A stretch of 64,000 nucleotides of DNA from Halomonas sp. GFAJ-1 (GCA_002966495.1 CP016490.1:1922001-1986000); one strand, 5' to 3'; shown: positions 31,456 to 41,056, numbered from the stretch's first letter. Notes: generated by a model not told the origin, from the sequence alone. A program made the numbers and translations.

Positions 31456-31544
31456 CCGGTATGTGCTCAGCGGCAACAGAGGCTTGGGCTTTGGGTAAGA
31501 AATCCTCTAGGATAGTCGCCTTTTTTTCAATAGGGTGGAAGGAC

Positions 31545-33008
31545 ATGGCGTCTACTGGGCAACCTCGCATTCAGTGGCTAGGCCGCTGGGGCTTTATGTT
31601 GGCAGCCACCGGCTCGGCGGTGGGGCTTGGCAATATTTGGAAATTTCCTTATATCACCGGGGAGTATGGCGGCGGCGCCTTTGTGCTGGTTTATTTAGCG
31701 TGCATCCTGGCTGTTGGCGTGCCGGTAATGATGACCGAGATCTCCTTTGGTCGTCGTGGTCGTGGTAGCCCTATTGACGCGATTCGGCGCGTGGTGAATG
31801 AGTCGGGTCGCTCCTCTGCTTGGTCGCTGATTGGCTGGATGGCCATGTTGTGCGGCTTTATGATCTTGTCGTTCTATGTCGTCGTGGCAGGGTGGTCGTT
31901 CTCATATCTGTGGAAAATGCTAACCGGCGGCTTGAGCGGCGGTAGTGTCGATGAGATGGCTGCCGTATTTGGTGCCAACAATGCTAACCCGCTCATCCTG
32001 GGGGGCTGGAGCACCCTAGTAGCGCTGCTCACTATGTTGATCGTAGGAAAAGGCGTGCAAGAAGGCATCGAAAAGAGCGTTAGCTGGATGATGCCTGGTC
32101 TTGTGTTAATGCTGGTGCTACTCATTGTGTTTGGGGTGTTTTCCGGTGGTTTTGGCGATGCGGTGCGCTTTCTGTTCTCATTCAATACGGGCAGCCTCTC
32201 CAGCGAGGGGATGCTGGCGGCGCTGGGCCACGCGTTTTTCACCCTTTCATTGGCTTCTGGTGCCATTCTTACCTACGGCAGTTACTTGCCCAAAGGCGCC
32301 TCTATTGGCCGAACTACGGTGAGCGTTGCGTTAGCAGATACCGCGGTGGCGCTAATGGCGGGATTAGCCATTTTTCCGGTTATTTTTGCCAATGGCATGA
32401 ACCCCGGTGAAGGTCCTGGGCTGATTTTTATGAGTCTGCCGCTGGCCTTCCAGGCGATGCCGCTGGGCACGCTGTTTGGCATTCTGTTTTTCTTAATGCT
32501 CTCTATGGCTGCGCTAACCTCTTCCATTTCCATGGTGGAGGCCACGGTGTCCTGGCTGTGTGATAACAAAGGCATGAGCCGTAAGTCGGCGTCCTGGGCG
32601 ACGGGCATTGTGCTGTGGTTGATCAGCACATTGGCCATGCTGTCGTTTAATGTGGGTGCTGACTGGACCCTGGCCGGTAGAACGTTCTTTGATTGGCTGG
32701 ATTACTTAACATCGCGTTGGATGATGCCATTGGGTGGCTTAGGCATGGTGCTGCTGGCGGGCTTTGTGCTGAAAAGTGAGACCTTCCGCGATGAGCTGGG
32801 CCTAGCACCACTGCCCTACGCAATATGGCTTACCATGGTGCGCTACGTAAGCCCGTTGGGCATTTTAGTGATTTTTGTGGATGCCTTGGGCATTTACCAC
32901 GTGTCGTTTACTGCCCACTGGCCGTGGCTGCTGGCTATTTTGGTGGTAGTGGCTGCCCTGGGGGAAACGTTAAGCCCGCGTTTGCGTCACGCGTTAAAAC
33001 CCGCCTAA
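31545..33008 (+). CDS. Neurotransmitter:sodium symporter (NSS/SNF family) transporter
   Basis: A 487-residue transporter of the NSS family (LeuT, MhsT, TnaT fold). The first helix carries ATGSAVGLGNIWKFPYI, containing the unwound, sodium- and amino-acid-binding segment. The LSFYVVVAGW region of helix 3 and SLASGAILTYGSYLPKG of helix 6-7 are also conserved. Substrates in bacteria are amino acids driven by sodium, fitting a salt-adapted host. ATG 31545 has GTGGAAGGAC upstream; an in-frame extension to 31461 lacks a ribosome-binding site. Confidence 0.93.
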   Translation: MASTGQPRIQWLGRWGFMLAATGSAVGLGNIWKFPYITGEYGGGAFVLVYLACILAVGVPVMMTEISFGRRGRGSPIDAIRRVVNESGRSSAWSLIGWMAMLCGFMILSFYVVVAGWSFSYLWKMLTGGLSGGSVDEMAAVFGANNANPLILGGWSTLVALLTMLIVGKGVQEGIEKSVSWMMPGLVLMLVLLIVFGVFSGGFGDAVRFLFSFNTGSLSSEGMLAALGHAFFTLSLASGAILTYGSYLPKGASIGRTTVSVALADTAVALMAGLAIFPVIFANGMNPGEGPGLIFMSLPLAFQAMPLGTLFGILFFLMLSMAALTSSISMVEATVSWLCDNKGMSRKSASWATGIVLWLISTLAMLSFNVGADWTLAGRTFFDWLDYLTSRWMMPLGGLGMVLLAGFVLKSETFRDELGLAPLPYAIWLTMVRYVSPLGILVIFVDALGIYHVSFTAHWPWLLAILVVVAALGETLSPRLRHALKPA

Positions 33009-33012
33009 GACG

Positions 33013-34122
33013 TTAGAGCTTTTGACCAGATAGTAAGCGCCGCTGAAGGGAGGCCACTTTCTCCTTTTGCAGCGGCGTTTGGCAGGTGGCAAAGACGTCG
33101 TTTAAGAAGCGTTTGCGTGAACCGCGATAGCTGCCGCTAAGCAGAGTCGCTTGGGTAAGCGTATCAAGAAGCGTTTGGCGGTTGGGGTCGGTCAGCTGCG
33201 CATAGTCGTGTAGTGCGGTTGGCCAATCAACCTCAAGGGCGGTGGGCTTATCCGGTAGGCTATCCAGCAAGCGAGCCAATAACAGGACTAAGTTGGGATG
33301 CGGGTGCTGGTTACGCATCATGAGCTCTCCCACGCCTTGGGCGACTAAATAGCGCGTATGCGCATCGCTGTTCGCCAGTGTTTCCATGATGTGCTGAACC
33401 AGTTCAGGGCCACGGGCCTGTAAGTAGGCTTCTTGCGTAATGCGCGCAGCAATCCAGGCGTTCCATACTGCGTATAGCGGCCCGGTGAGCACGGGTAGAA
33501 AACCGCGCAGCGTGAGGCGGCCAAGCAAGCGACGCAACACTAAACGCAGAATAAAACTGCTTAAGCTAATTTTTAAGCGATACAGCAAGGCTTTAAAAGT
33601 GAGCTTCCAGCCATGTAGGTAGGCGTGGGGATCAACGCCATAGATTAAGCTGCCTGGGCTTGGATACTCCAATGCAACCCGTGAAACGCCATGAACCGTC
33701 AACTGTATTTCAGGGGATAATGGCTCGCCTTGGCCGTAGCGCAGGCCTGCCAAACGGCTAATTTTTGACACGCCGCGCAGCGCATTCCAGTATAAAAAGC
33801 CAATTTCTAACACGGTAATAAAGCCCGCAAAGACCATATACCCGGCCCAGTAGGGAAGCTGCTCTTTGAGGCTCATGGCTTCCCAGTCATCGGCGGCAAA
33901 GACCCGCATCCACCACTCGGCACCGCCAATCAGTGAGCCGGAGATAATACCTGCCATGGCGGCCCAAACAATAATCCAGCGCCTTGCCTGCTTTAGTGTT
34001 TGGGGGTTGGGGGCGTCAAACGCAGGGTGGTGGCGAAAATAGTGCTTGATATAGCGGCTCGCCCAACGCTGAGGTAGGTCGGGGTCGGGGGCATACTCTG
34101 TATCGGGACGGGTAAGTGACAT
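33013..34122 (-). CDS. Unrecognised membrane protein
   Basis: About 369 residues, not recognised. Two hydrophobic segments lie near 50-68 and 90-110, with weaker ones near 185-225. The rest is soluble and helical: the last 150 residues (from about NAWIAARITQEAYLQARG) look like an all-helical domain rich in Leu and Ala. The C terminus is basic. ATG 34122 is preferred only because it is the first ATG; a GTG at 34140 would add six residues and neither has a clear ribosome-binding site. It converges on the sodium symporter with a 4-bp gap. Function unknown. Confidence 0.65.
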   Translation of the reverse strand: MSLTRPDTEYAPDPDLPQRWASRYIKHYFRHHPAFDAPNPQTLKQARRWIIVWAAMAGIISGSLIGGAEWWMRVFAADDWEAMSLKEQLPYWAGYMVFAGFITVLEIGFLYWNALRGVSKISRLAGLRYGQGEPLSPEIQLTVHGVSRVALEYPSPGSLIYGVDPHAYLHGWKLTFKALLYRLKISLSSFILRLVLRRLLGRLTLRGFLPVLTGPLYAVWNAWIAARITQEAYLQARGPELVQHIMETLANSDAHTRYLVAQGVGELMMRNQHPHPNLVLLLARLLDSLPDKPTALEVDWPTALHDYAQLTDPNRQTLLDTLTQATLLSGSYRGSRKRFLNDVFATCQTPLQKEKVASLQRRLLSGQKL

Positions 34123-34163
34123 AAAGGCAAGATTTTCCACGCATTGAACGTCTAGCGTAGCGG

Positions 34164-35462
34164 TTACGGGCGAGAAGTAAACGCTTGTATAGCGCCAGGG
34201 TGTGTGCCGGCCTCCATTAACTCATCCCACCGCGTCGTATAACGCCGTGAGCGATGCGCACAGCGTAGCTGCCATGGTGCTTGGGCATCCGTCATGCCAA
34301 AACGTATCGTGCCTTGGCCCATGCGCTGATTAATGGCATCTACCGTCCCCATCAAATGTGGGTGCGTCTGTAACGTTGGCTGGAGTAACGACAGCTGATG
34401 CGCCTGGGCATCGACTAAGTCCAGCAACATGACACCCGCTTTTATAAAGTGATGCCCAGGGCGGTATATCTGCATTAGCCCTTCACGTACGGCCTGGAGA
34501 ATAAGCCGCGTATCGTCGCTGGGGATAGGCAACGAGATCATCGCCCTGGGGTAATACTGCGGCTGGTCTTTGCGGTGACGGTTGGTACTTAAAAAGAGCA
34601 TTACAGCGCGGGCCAAGCTATGTTGTTGGCGCAGTTTTTCGGCGCTACGCTGGGCGTGGCGCCGCAGTGCTGCGTGTAGCTCTGCTTGATCGCCGGTTGC
34701 CTTGCCAAAAGAGCGGGAGGTCATAATCCGCTGGCGTGGCTGCTCCACGGCGTTCATTTCCAGGCAGGGTGTGCCGCGCAGCTCTAACGCCGTGCGAGCC
34801 AGCACCACGGAAAAGCGCTTGCGCAGCGCCTTGGTATCACTCTCCCGCAGCTCCCACGCTGTACGTATGCCGTAAATGGCGAGCCGCTCGGCCAGCCGCC
34901 TGCCTACGCCCCATACAGCGCTGACCGGCAGCTGTTTAAGTAGCGCCTTGGTGGTGTAGCTATGTGCGTTAAGCAAGCAGACGCCCTGGTAGTGTGGCTG
35001 TTTTTTAGCCACATGGTTGGCGAGCTTTGCCAGTGTATGGGTGGGGGCAAGCCCTACGCATACCGGTAGCCCAAGATGGCGGCGAATGCGTCGGCGTAGC
35101 GCTTCACCTATGGCTTGGCACTGCGGCTCGCTCAATCCGTCTAAATAGATAAACATTTCATCAATGGAGTAAGGCGCCATGTCTGGGCAGGCGTCCTCCA
35201 GCAGCTGGGCAAGCCGCGCTGACATATCGCCGTATAGCTCGTAATTGGATGACAATAGATAAATCTCACCCTGGCGCCGTAACCCTTCCAACTGGAAAGA
35301 TGGAGTGCCCATAGGTATCTCCATCGCCTTCATTTCAGCCGAGCGGGCAATAACACAGCCATCGTTATTGGACATCACACCCACGGCTTTGCCTTCAAGC
35401 GATGGGGCAAATATCCGCTCACAGCTGACATAAAAGTTGTTGGCATCGACGAGGCCGATCAT
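34164..35462 (-). CDS. umuC: DNA polymerase V subunit UmuC
   Basis: Y-family translesion polymerase (432 residues). The N terminus MIGLVDANNFYVSCER holds the first catalytic Asp and the steric-gate Tyr region. YSIDEMFIYL near 100 supplies the catalytic Asp/Glu pair. VWGVGRRLAERLAIYGI near 180 is the helix-hairpin-helix, and a little-finger domain follows with a cluster of Arg/Gln near the end. Length is close to E. coli UmuC (422). Its start overlaps the umuD stop by 4 bp. It is induced with umuD from the LexA-type box upstream. Confidence 0.96.
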   Translation of the reverse strand: MIGLVDANNFYVSCERIFAPSLEGKAVGVMSNNDGCVIARSAEMKAMEIPMGTPSFQLEGLRRQGEIYLLSSNYELYGDMSARLAQLLEDACPDMAPYSIDEMFIYLDGLSEPQCQAIGEALRRRIRRHLGLPVCVGLAPTHTLAKLANHVAKKQPHYQGVCLLNAHSYTTKALLKQLPVSAVWGVGRRLAERLAIYGIRTAWELRESDTKALRKRFSVVLARTALELRGTPCLEMNAVEQPRQRIMTSRSFGKATGDQAELHAALRRHAQRSAEKLRQQHSLARAVMLFLSTNRHRKDQPQYYPRAMISLPIPSDDTRLILQAVREGLMQIYRPGHHFIKAGVMLLDLVDAQAHQLSLLQPTLQTHPHLMGTVDAINQRMGQGTIRFGMTDAQAPWQLRCAHRSRRYTTRWDELMEAGTHPGAIQAFTSRP

Positions 35463-35902
35463 GGCAAATACTCATGAACCACCGCACGTACCACCCCCCA
35501 TAGTTGGCACTCTGTGCCCTTTAAAGGCAGCGGTGGGTAGTGGGGATGGGACGAGCAGAGGTGTGGTGTACCGCCATGCAGCGCGTAGCGCTTAATCAGT
35601 ACTTCTTCGTTAAACATGGCCACCAGTATATGGCCAAGGCGCGGCTGCACGCTGCGATCCACTACCAGCAGATCGCCGTCGAAAATACCCCAGCCCTCCA
35701 TGCTGTCGCCTCTGGCGGTAAGGTAAAACGTCTGGGTAGGGTTTTTGATTAGCCGAACGTTGAGATCCAGCGTGCGCTGTTCATAATCCTGGGCGGGGGA
35801 AGGAAAGCCGCTAAAACCGGCGCGACCATGTAACGGAGGAAAGGGCAGCGGCTGAGACGTTAACGGCTGGGCTGTCGCAACAGTAGTGGGTTGAGACGGC
35901 AT
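35459..35902 (-). CDS. umuD: UmuD, LexA-like self-cleaving protein
   Basis: A 147-residue UmuD. The Ser/Lys dyad is S67 (RGDSMEG) and K104 (VLIKRYA). The RecA-stimulated cleavage site should be A28-G29 in GRAGFSGFPSPA, giving UmuD' for polymerase V. The ending WGVVRAVVHEYLP matches the conserved WGVV tail. I start it at ATG 35902, since GAGG lies 9 bases upstream; two earlier in-frame ATGs (35917, 35911) overlap that site. The N-terminal arm before the cleavage site is rich in Pro, Gln and Thr. Confidence 0.94.
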   Translation of the reverse strand: MPSQPTTVATAQPLTSQPLPFPPLHGRAGFSGFPSPAQDYEQRTLDLNVRLIKNPTQTFYLTARGDSMEGWGIFDGDLLVVDRSVQPRLGHILVAMFNEEVLIKRYALHGGTPHLCSSHPHYPPLPLKGTECQLWGVVRAVVHEYLP

Positions 35903-35926
35903 CGTCAGCATCCTCATGAATAAGTA

Positions 35927-35942
35927 GTGTGTTTATATACAG
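35927..35942 (-). promoter_or_regulatory. LexA (SOS) box of umuDC
   Basis: On the minus strand CTGTATATAAACACAC, matching CTGT-N8-ACAG except for the last base. It lies 25 bp before the umuD start, as expected for SOS control. Confidence 0.75.
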
Positions 35943-36005
35943 TTGTTGTAGGCAGTATTTATTCATGAGTAAAAAAATGCAAGCGCCTAACTTAGCCAGC
36001 CAGGG

Positions 36006-36098
36006 TTAGCGGGCTAGCCAAAGGCCCACCACTAAGGCGCTGACGATGGTAATCAAGAACACTAAATTGCGGGCACGGGTGTCACGGCGGGGTTTCAT
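36006..36098 (-). CDS. Small basic single-span membrane protein
   Basis: A 30-residue product opening MKPRRDTRARN, followed by one hydrophobic helix and ending WLAR. The ATG at 36098 has TTTGGAG seven bases upstream. The frame remains open to GTG/ATG at 36200/36197, giving 63-64 residues with a basic N-terminal part, but that start sits too close to its AAGAAGG. Positive-inside rules predict the N terminus in the cytoplasm. No family recognised. Confidence 0.45.
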   Translation of the reverse strand: MKPRRDTRARNLVFLITIVSALVVGLWLAR

Positions 36099-36248
36099 AG
36101 CAAACTCCAAAGTAGTAGGGGCGTCAAAAGCGGCAGAAGCCTTGCGCTGAGCATGGTAACGTCTACGCCGAATAGCGTCATCTGACAAACTACACATCAC
36201 CTTCTTACCCCCACAAAGACGTAGGGCTTTCGCTTAGAGATACTGTTT

Positions 36249-37160
36249 ATGACTACCCCCACTTTTTCTTCGGCAACAGGCAGTGCCGCGCAGCCACTTT
36301 CGTTAGCCCATGGGCGGCTAGCAGCCCTGAGCTGGGGGCGTGCCAATGCGCCTACTTGGCTTGCCCTACATGGCTGGCTAGATAACGCGGCAAGCTTTAC
36401 GCGCCTAGCGCCGCGCTTAGTGGAAGCGCTGGATATTCGTATTGTGGCTATCGATTTTCGTGGCCACGGCCACTCTGCGCATTCGCCAGCAGGTAGTGAC
36501 TACGCGCTGTGGGACTATAGCCACGATGTGCTAGATGTTATGGATGCCCTAAATATTGAGCAGGCTGTACTGCTTGCTCACTCCATGGGGGCGGCGGTGG
36601 CCTGTTTACTCGCCTCAGCGCTACCCGAGCGGGTTGAACGGTTGGTCTTGCTGGATGGGCTAGGCGCACTAAATACTGAAGCCGAAGAGACGGCCAGTCA
36701 GTTGCGTAAAGGGTTGTTGGCCTATCGCCGCCCGCTTTCCCGCGCGCCCCGCTATCCTGATATTGAGAGCGCAGTTGCCGCACGAGTAGCCGGTGGGGTA
36801 ACCCCGCTAGACACGATGACCGCCACTCCGCTGGTCGAGCGTAACACCCAGGCGACGTCAGACGGGCATGTGCAGATGCGCACCGATTCTCGCCTGCTAA
36901 AGCCTTCGCTGGTGCGCTTTACCCCCCAGCAAGTATTGGCATTACTGGCGGAGATACAAGCGCCGGTGCTATTGATAGAAGGAGCGCGCGGTATTTTAGG
37001 CGAGCGTGCCTGGGCGGAAAAGGCCCGCCAAGCGGTGCCTCATTTAACCCGCCAGGTACTTGCGGGTGGCCACCACTTACACCTTGAACCTAAAGCCGTT
37101 GATCAAGTAGCCAGTGTGGTGGTCCAACACTGTCATAAAGAAACGACGGGGCAGCCGTAG
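36249..37160 (+). CDS. Alpha/beta-fold hydrolase
   Basis: A soluble alpha/beta-hydrolase (303 residues). HGWLDNAASF (about 40-49) is the oxyanion-hole HG segment and AHSMGAAVA near 110 holds the nucleophile Ser (Gly of the usual GxSxG replaced by Ala). RGHGHSAHSP is the adjacent conserved loop. The catalytic His should be in GGHHLHLEP near 280 and an acid in LLIEGARG near 246. The substrate is unknown; epoxide- or ester-hydrolase-like. It begins 9 bases after a TTAGAGATA sequence and overlaps nothing upstream. Confidence 0.85.
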   Translation: MTTPTFSSATGSAAQPLSLAHGRLAALSWGRANAPTWLALHGWLDNAASFTRLAPRLVEALDIRIVAIDFRGHGHSAHSPAGSDYALWDYSHDVLDVMDALNIEQAVLLAHSMGAAVACLLASALPERVERLVLLDGLGALNTEAEETASQLRKGLLAYRRPLSRAPRYPDIESAVAARVAGGVTPLDTMTATPLVERNTQATSDGHVQMRTDSRLLKPSLVRFTPQQVLALLAEIQAPVLLIEGARGILGERAWAEKARQAVPHLTRQVLAGGHHLHLEPKAVDQVASVVVQHCHKETTGQP

Positions 37161-37170
37161 GACGAACGAC

Positions 37171-38223
37171 ATGAATAAACTAACGCACGTCGCGGGTAGT
37201 CAAGTGAGTGCTAGCAGCGCCAACGGTATTGAGCGTACCGGCAATAAAGTGGCACTGGTGTTGGGTAGCGGTGGCGCCAGGGGCTATGCCCATATAGGTG
37301 TTATTGAAGCGCTTGAGGCGCGAGGCTTTGAAATAATTTCTATTGCTGGATGCTCCATGGGCGCCCTTATTGGCGGTGTTTACGCATCAGGGAAGCTGCC
37401 CGAGTACCGGGAGTGGGTGTGTAACCTGGATTACCTGGATGTGCTGAAGCTCGTCGATGTCACCTGGAGCCCGATGGGGGCCATGCGAGCAAATAAAGTG
37501 ATGAGCAAGTTGGAATCCCTGGTAGGCGATACGCTGATCGAAGATCTGCCGATACCTGTCACCACCGTAGCGACCGATTTAGTGCGCCAGCGCGAAGTGT
37601 GGTTTCAGAATGGCCCGCTGTTAAGAGCGATTCGAGCCTCTATCGCGGTGCCGGGCGTTATTACGCCGGTACATATCGGTGCCCAAGTGTTGGTGGATGG
37701 CGGCTTACTGAACCCGCTGCCGATGATGCCGATTCTCGCTGCTCACGAAGCGGACTTTGTGGTGGCCGTCAACGTCACCGCCCACAGCCCCCAACCAATC
37801 TCATTAGAAGAGTTGTTACCGGGTGAAGAGGACAGCGACACCCGCACTGCCTTAGAGCGCGACCGGGATGCCAATATTGGTGGGTGGATGGACGATGTGC
37901 GTGCCACCACGCGGCGGCTATGGGATGGACTAAGCATCAACAACGGCGAAGAGAGCGACGTCGATGAAACGGTTGATCTGCGTGGTAGGCGCGAGTGGGG
38001 CAAACTGGATATGATTTTAGAGTCGTTTGATATTACGCAAGCGGCGCTGGCAAAGTATAAAATTGCGGGTTACCCGCCGGATGTGCTGATCGAAATTCCC
38101 AAGACGGTTTGCAGTACCTATGAGTTCCACCGCGCCAACGACTTGATTCGCCTGGGGCGCCACTTGGCGAATCAAGCGTTGGAGCGCAGGATGCCCGGCA
38201 TTGCCTCAGACGCAATGCAGTAA
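37171..38223 (+). CDS. Patatin-like phospholipase family protein
   Basis: A 350-residue serine lipase-like protein of the RssA type. The patatin oxyanion motif LGSGGARGYAHIGV (about 30-43), the nucleophile GCSMG (about 61-65) and the catalytic Asp in VDGGLLNPLP (about 174) form the Ser-Asp dyad. No signal peptide is seen, so it is probably cytoplasmic or membrane-associated. It starts 11 bp after the hydrolase stop, behind AGGACGAACG, and is likely co-transcribed with it. Physiological substrate unknown. Confidence 0.92.
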   Translation: MNKLTHVAGSQVSASSANGIERTGNKVALVLGSGGARGYAHIGVIEALEARGFEIISIAGCSMGALIGGVYASGKLPEYREWVCNLDYLDVLKLVDVTWSPMGAMRANKVMSKLESLVGDTLIEDLPIPVTTVATDLVRQREVWFQNGPLLRAIRASIAVPGVITPVHIGAQVLVDGGLLNPLPMMPILAAHEADFVVAVNVTAHSPQPISLEELLPGEEDSDTRTALERDRDANIGGWMDDVRATTRRLWDGLSINNGEESDVDETVDLRGRREWGKLDMILESFDITQAALAKYKIAGYPPDVLIEIPKTVCSTYEFHRANDLIRLGRHLANQALERRMPGIASDAMQ

Positions 38224-38224
38224 G

Positions 38225-38788
38225 CTACTGGCCACGTTTACGCAGCAGAATATAGACGGCCCCGGTGCCACCATCGACATCGGTGGCGGAGCAAAAAGCC
38301 AGCACGCTGGGCCATTCACGCAGCCACGTATTGGTATGGCTTTTGAGGACTGGAAAGTCCGAGGTTGACCCCCAGGCCTTGCCGTGAACCACCAACACGC
38401 AGCGCAGCCCCTGGGCGGAAGAGTCCCTTAGAAAACTTTCAAGCTCAATGCGGGCCTCTTCCAGGGTATAGCCGTGCAGGTCTAACCCTGCTTGCCAAAC
38501 GGTTTGACCACGCTTTAGCTGGCTAAAGGTGCGCCAGGGGAGGTCGGGGACGCTGAACTCTAAATACTCCGAAGGCCGAACGGCTTCCACCCGGCCATCG
38601 GAGGTGCGGCCACTGGTTTGGGTGGTACTGCTTTCTACTGCCGCCCGCCGCCGAGCTTCTTGAGCATCGCTATTACGCTTAGGCTTGCCGAGGTCGGCTT
38701 GATTAGAGGCAATACGGCGCACGCCTGCCGCTTGCAGCGCTTGGCGAAAGGCACTGATATCGTCGTCGTTGGGCAGGTGTCGCGTCAT
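38225..38788 (-). CDS. Smr domain protein, SmrB-like endonuclease
   Basis: A 187-residue protein with a C-terminal Smr domain. DLHGYTLEEARIEL (about 109-122) and VVHGKAWGS (near 136) correspond to the conserved DLHG and HGxG motifs, while the N-terminal half is basic and likely disordered. In E. coli the homologue SmrB (YfcN), which cuts mRNA at collided ribosomes, lies divergent from prmB-aroC, exactly the arrangement here. I start it at ATG 38788; an upstream TTG at 38806 is possible. The patatin gene converges on it with a 1-bp gap. Confidence 0.82.
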   Translation of the reverse strand: MTRHLPNDDDISAFRQALQAAGVRRIASNQADLGKPKRNSDAQEARRRAAVESSTTQTSGRTSDGRVEAVRPSEYLEFSVPDLPWRTFSQLKRGQTVWQAGLDLHGYTLEEARIELESFLRDSSAQGLRCVLVVHGKAWGSTSDFPVLKSHTNTWLREWPSVLAFCSATDVDGGTGAVYILLRKRGQ

Positions 38789-38997
38789 GGGCAGCTCAAA
38801 TAGCAAAAATTAACGGTTAATGAAGTAGCATAAGCGAGAAGCGCACAGCAAAGCGAGACAGTATAGCGAGCCTGACGTGACTGTGAACCGCCACGTTGAG
38901 AACTACCTCGCTATAAACAGACTGTGAAGCATCTAGCTGTGAACCGGATAGCGTCAAAGGTACAATCCTTCTACGAACTTTTACGCCAGGAGCCGCT

Positions 38998-39957
38998 GTG
39001 ACTACGCATCTCAATGATGAGACCTCCCACTCAACGCTTTTGTTGCCAGACTCAACGCTGCTGAGCGATCTTTTGACACTGCGCGACTATCTGCGCTGGG
39101 TGTCCAGCGAATTCTATTTGGCAGGCTTGCACTATGGTCATGGCACCGAGTCTCCCTGGGATGAGGCGGTAGCGCTCTGTTTAGGTGCGCTGCATCTGCC
39201 CTGGAATGTCGACCCCGCGGTGCTGGACGCACGGCTTTTACCGATTGAGCGCGAGCGCATTATTCGCCTAGCACAAGAGCGGGTGACTACTCGTCGCCCC
39301 TTGCCCTACCTGCTGGGGGAGGCTTTTTTCGCGGGCTACCCCTTCAGCGTGGACGAGCGGGTACTTATTCCTCGCTCGCCCATCGGCGAACTAATTGAGG
39401 ATGGCTTTGCCGCCTGGTTCCCGGAAGAGCCGCCTGCTCGCGTGCTGGATTTATGTACTGGCTCTGGCTGCATTGGTATAGCCACCGCGCTAGTATTTCC
39501 CACCTGTGAAGTTGCCCTGGCGGATATTAGCCAAGATGCCCTTGCCGTTGCCCGGCAAAACATTACTCGCCACGACGTGGGAGACCGAGTCCGCGCGGTG
39601 GAATCGGACGTGTTTGACGGATTGGAAGGCCAGCGTTTTGACCTGATTGTCTCTAACCCGCCCTATGTGGATGCTCGTGACTTGGCCACCATGCCCGCTG
39701 AGTTTCGGCATGAACCGTCGCTAGCGTTAGGGGCGGGTAGCGATGGTTTGGATATTGTGCGGCGCATTCTGCGTGAAGCGCGGCCGCATTTAACTAATGA
39801 GGGCTGGCTGATTGTCGAAGTTGGTAACTCTGACCGCCATGTAGAGGCTGCCTTTCCTGAGGTACCCTTTATTTGGCTTGACTTCGAGCGTGGCGGCCAG
39901 GGCGTGTTTGCCTTGAGCGCCGCTGAACTCGACGCCCATGCGGCGTCTTTTGCGTGA
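38998..39957 (+). CDS. prmB: Ribosomal protein L3 N5-glutamine methyltransferase PrmB
   Basis: A 319-residue class I SAM methyltransferase. VLDLCTGSGCIGI (about 149-161) is motif I and SNPPYVDARDL (about 219-229) holds the NPPY glutamine-methylation motif. An N-terminal helical domain of about 90 residues precedes it, as in PrmB/PrmC. Linkage to aroC and the divergent Smr gene identifies PrmB rather than PrmC. The start is GTG at 38998 with CCAGGAG six bases upstream. Confidence 0.94.
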   Translation: MTTHLNDETSHSTLLLPDSTLLSDLLTLRDYLRWVSSEFYLAGLHYGHGTESPWDEAVALCLGALHLPWNVDPAVLDARLLPIERERIIRLAQERVTTRRPLPYLLGEAFFAGYPFSVDERVLIPRSPIGELIEDGFAAWFPEEPPARVLDLCTGSGCIGIATALVFPTCEVALADISQDALAVARQNITRHDVGDRVRAVESDVFDGLEGQRFDLIVSNPPYVDARDLATMPAEFRHEPSLALGAGSDGLDIVRRILREARPHLTNEGWLIVEVGNSDRHVEAAFPEVPFIWLDFERGGQGVFALSAAELDAHAASFA

Positions 39958-39970
39958 GGAATTAACGCCC

Positions 39971-41056
39971 ATGTCTGGCAATACGTTTGGCAAACTATTT
40001 ACTGTCACTACCTTTGGCGAGAGCCACGGCCCCGCATTGGGAGCCATTGTCGACGGCTGTCCTCCTGGCATCCCAATCAGCGAAGAGGATTTGCAGGGGG
40101 ATTTAGACCGCCGCCGCCCCGGCAGTTCTCGCCACACTACCCAGCGCAAAGAGCCTGACCAAGTGCGGATTCTTTCGGGCGTATTTGAAGGTAAAACCAC
40201 CGGGACGTCGATTGGCCTGTTAATTGAGAACACCGATCAGCGCTCCAAAGACTACTCTAAGATAAAAGACCAGTTCCGGCCTGCCCACGCCGACTACACC
40301 TATCACCATAAGTACGGCCACCGAGACTATCGAGGTGGCGGCCGTTCCAGCGCGCGGGAAACCGCGATGCGCGTAGCGGCTGGTGCCATCGCTAAAAAAG
40401 TGTTGGCGGCGCAAGGTGTTCAGGTTCGTGGCTATATGAGCCAGTTGGGCCCCATCAAAATCGACTTTAAAACCTGGGATGCGGTAGGAGAAAACGCCTT
40501 CTTCTGCCCCGACCCAGATAAAGTTACCGAACTTGAAAGCTATATGGATCAGCTGCGTCGGGATCAAGACTCCGTGGGCGCAGAAATTACTGTCATTGCC
40601 GACGGCGTCCCGGTCGGACTAGGTGAGCCGGTGTTTGACCGGCTGGATGCTGATCTCGCCCACGGCTTAATGAGTATTAATGCGGTGAAAGGCATTGAGA
40701 TTGGTGCAGGTTTTGGCTCGGTAGCCCAGCGCGGCAGCGAGCACCGCGATGAAATGACACCGGAAGGCTTTCTTTCCAACCACGCGGGCGGCGTGCTGGG
40801 CGGAATTTCCAGTGGCCAGCCAATTGTTGCCCGTCTGGCGCTCAAGCCAACGTCAAGCATTACGACGCCGGGGCGCTCTATTGATGTACACGGCCAGCCG
40901 GTAGAGGTTATTACCAAAGGGCGCCACGACCCATGTGTGGGTATTCGGGCAACGCCGATTGCCGAGGCGATGATGGCGGTCACGCTGCTTGACCACTGGT
41001 TACGCCACCGTGGCCAAAATGCTGACGTTAGCGTTGATACGCCGCGTTTAAACTAG
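39971..41056 (+). CDS. aroC: Chorismate synthase
   Basis: AroC (361 residues) removes phosphate from EPSP to form chorismate, the last shared step of aromatic amino acid synthesis; it needs reduced FMN. The N-terminal MSGNTFGKLFTVTTFGESHG is its hallmark, and RPSSSRHTTQRKEP-like sequence around 45-55, RGGGRSSARETAMRVAAGA (about 122-140) and GGISSGQPI near 276 are the three family signatures. ATG 39971 follows GAGGAATTAACG, 13 bp after prmB; an in-frame ATG at 39938 lies inside prmB. Confidence 0.97.
   Translation: MSGNTFGKLFTVTTFGESHGPALGAIVDGCPPGIPISEEDLQGDLDRRRPGSSRHTTQRKEPDQVRILSGVFEGKTTGTSIGLLIENTDQRSKDYSKIKDQFRPAHADYTYHHKYGHRDYRGGGRSSARETAMRVAAGAIAKKVLAAQGVQVRGYMSQLGPIKIDFKTWDAVGENAFFCPDPDKVTELESYMDQLRRDQDSVGAEITVIADGVPVGLGEPVFDRLDADLAHGLMSINAVKGIEIGAGFGSVAQRGSEHRDEMTPEGFLSNHAGGVLGGISSGQPIVARLALKPTSSITTPGRSIDVHGQPVEVITKGRHDPCVGIRATPIAEAMMAVTLLDHWLRHRGQNADVSVDTPRLN

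Noticed and set aside
34736..34924. Plus-strand frames inside umuC, prc and other long genes
   Set aside because: They are high-GC shadows of real genes, with no ribosome-binding sites and no recognisable sequence.
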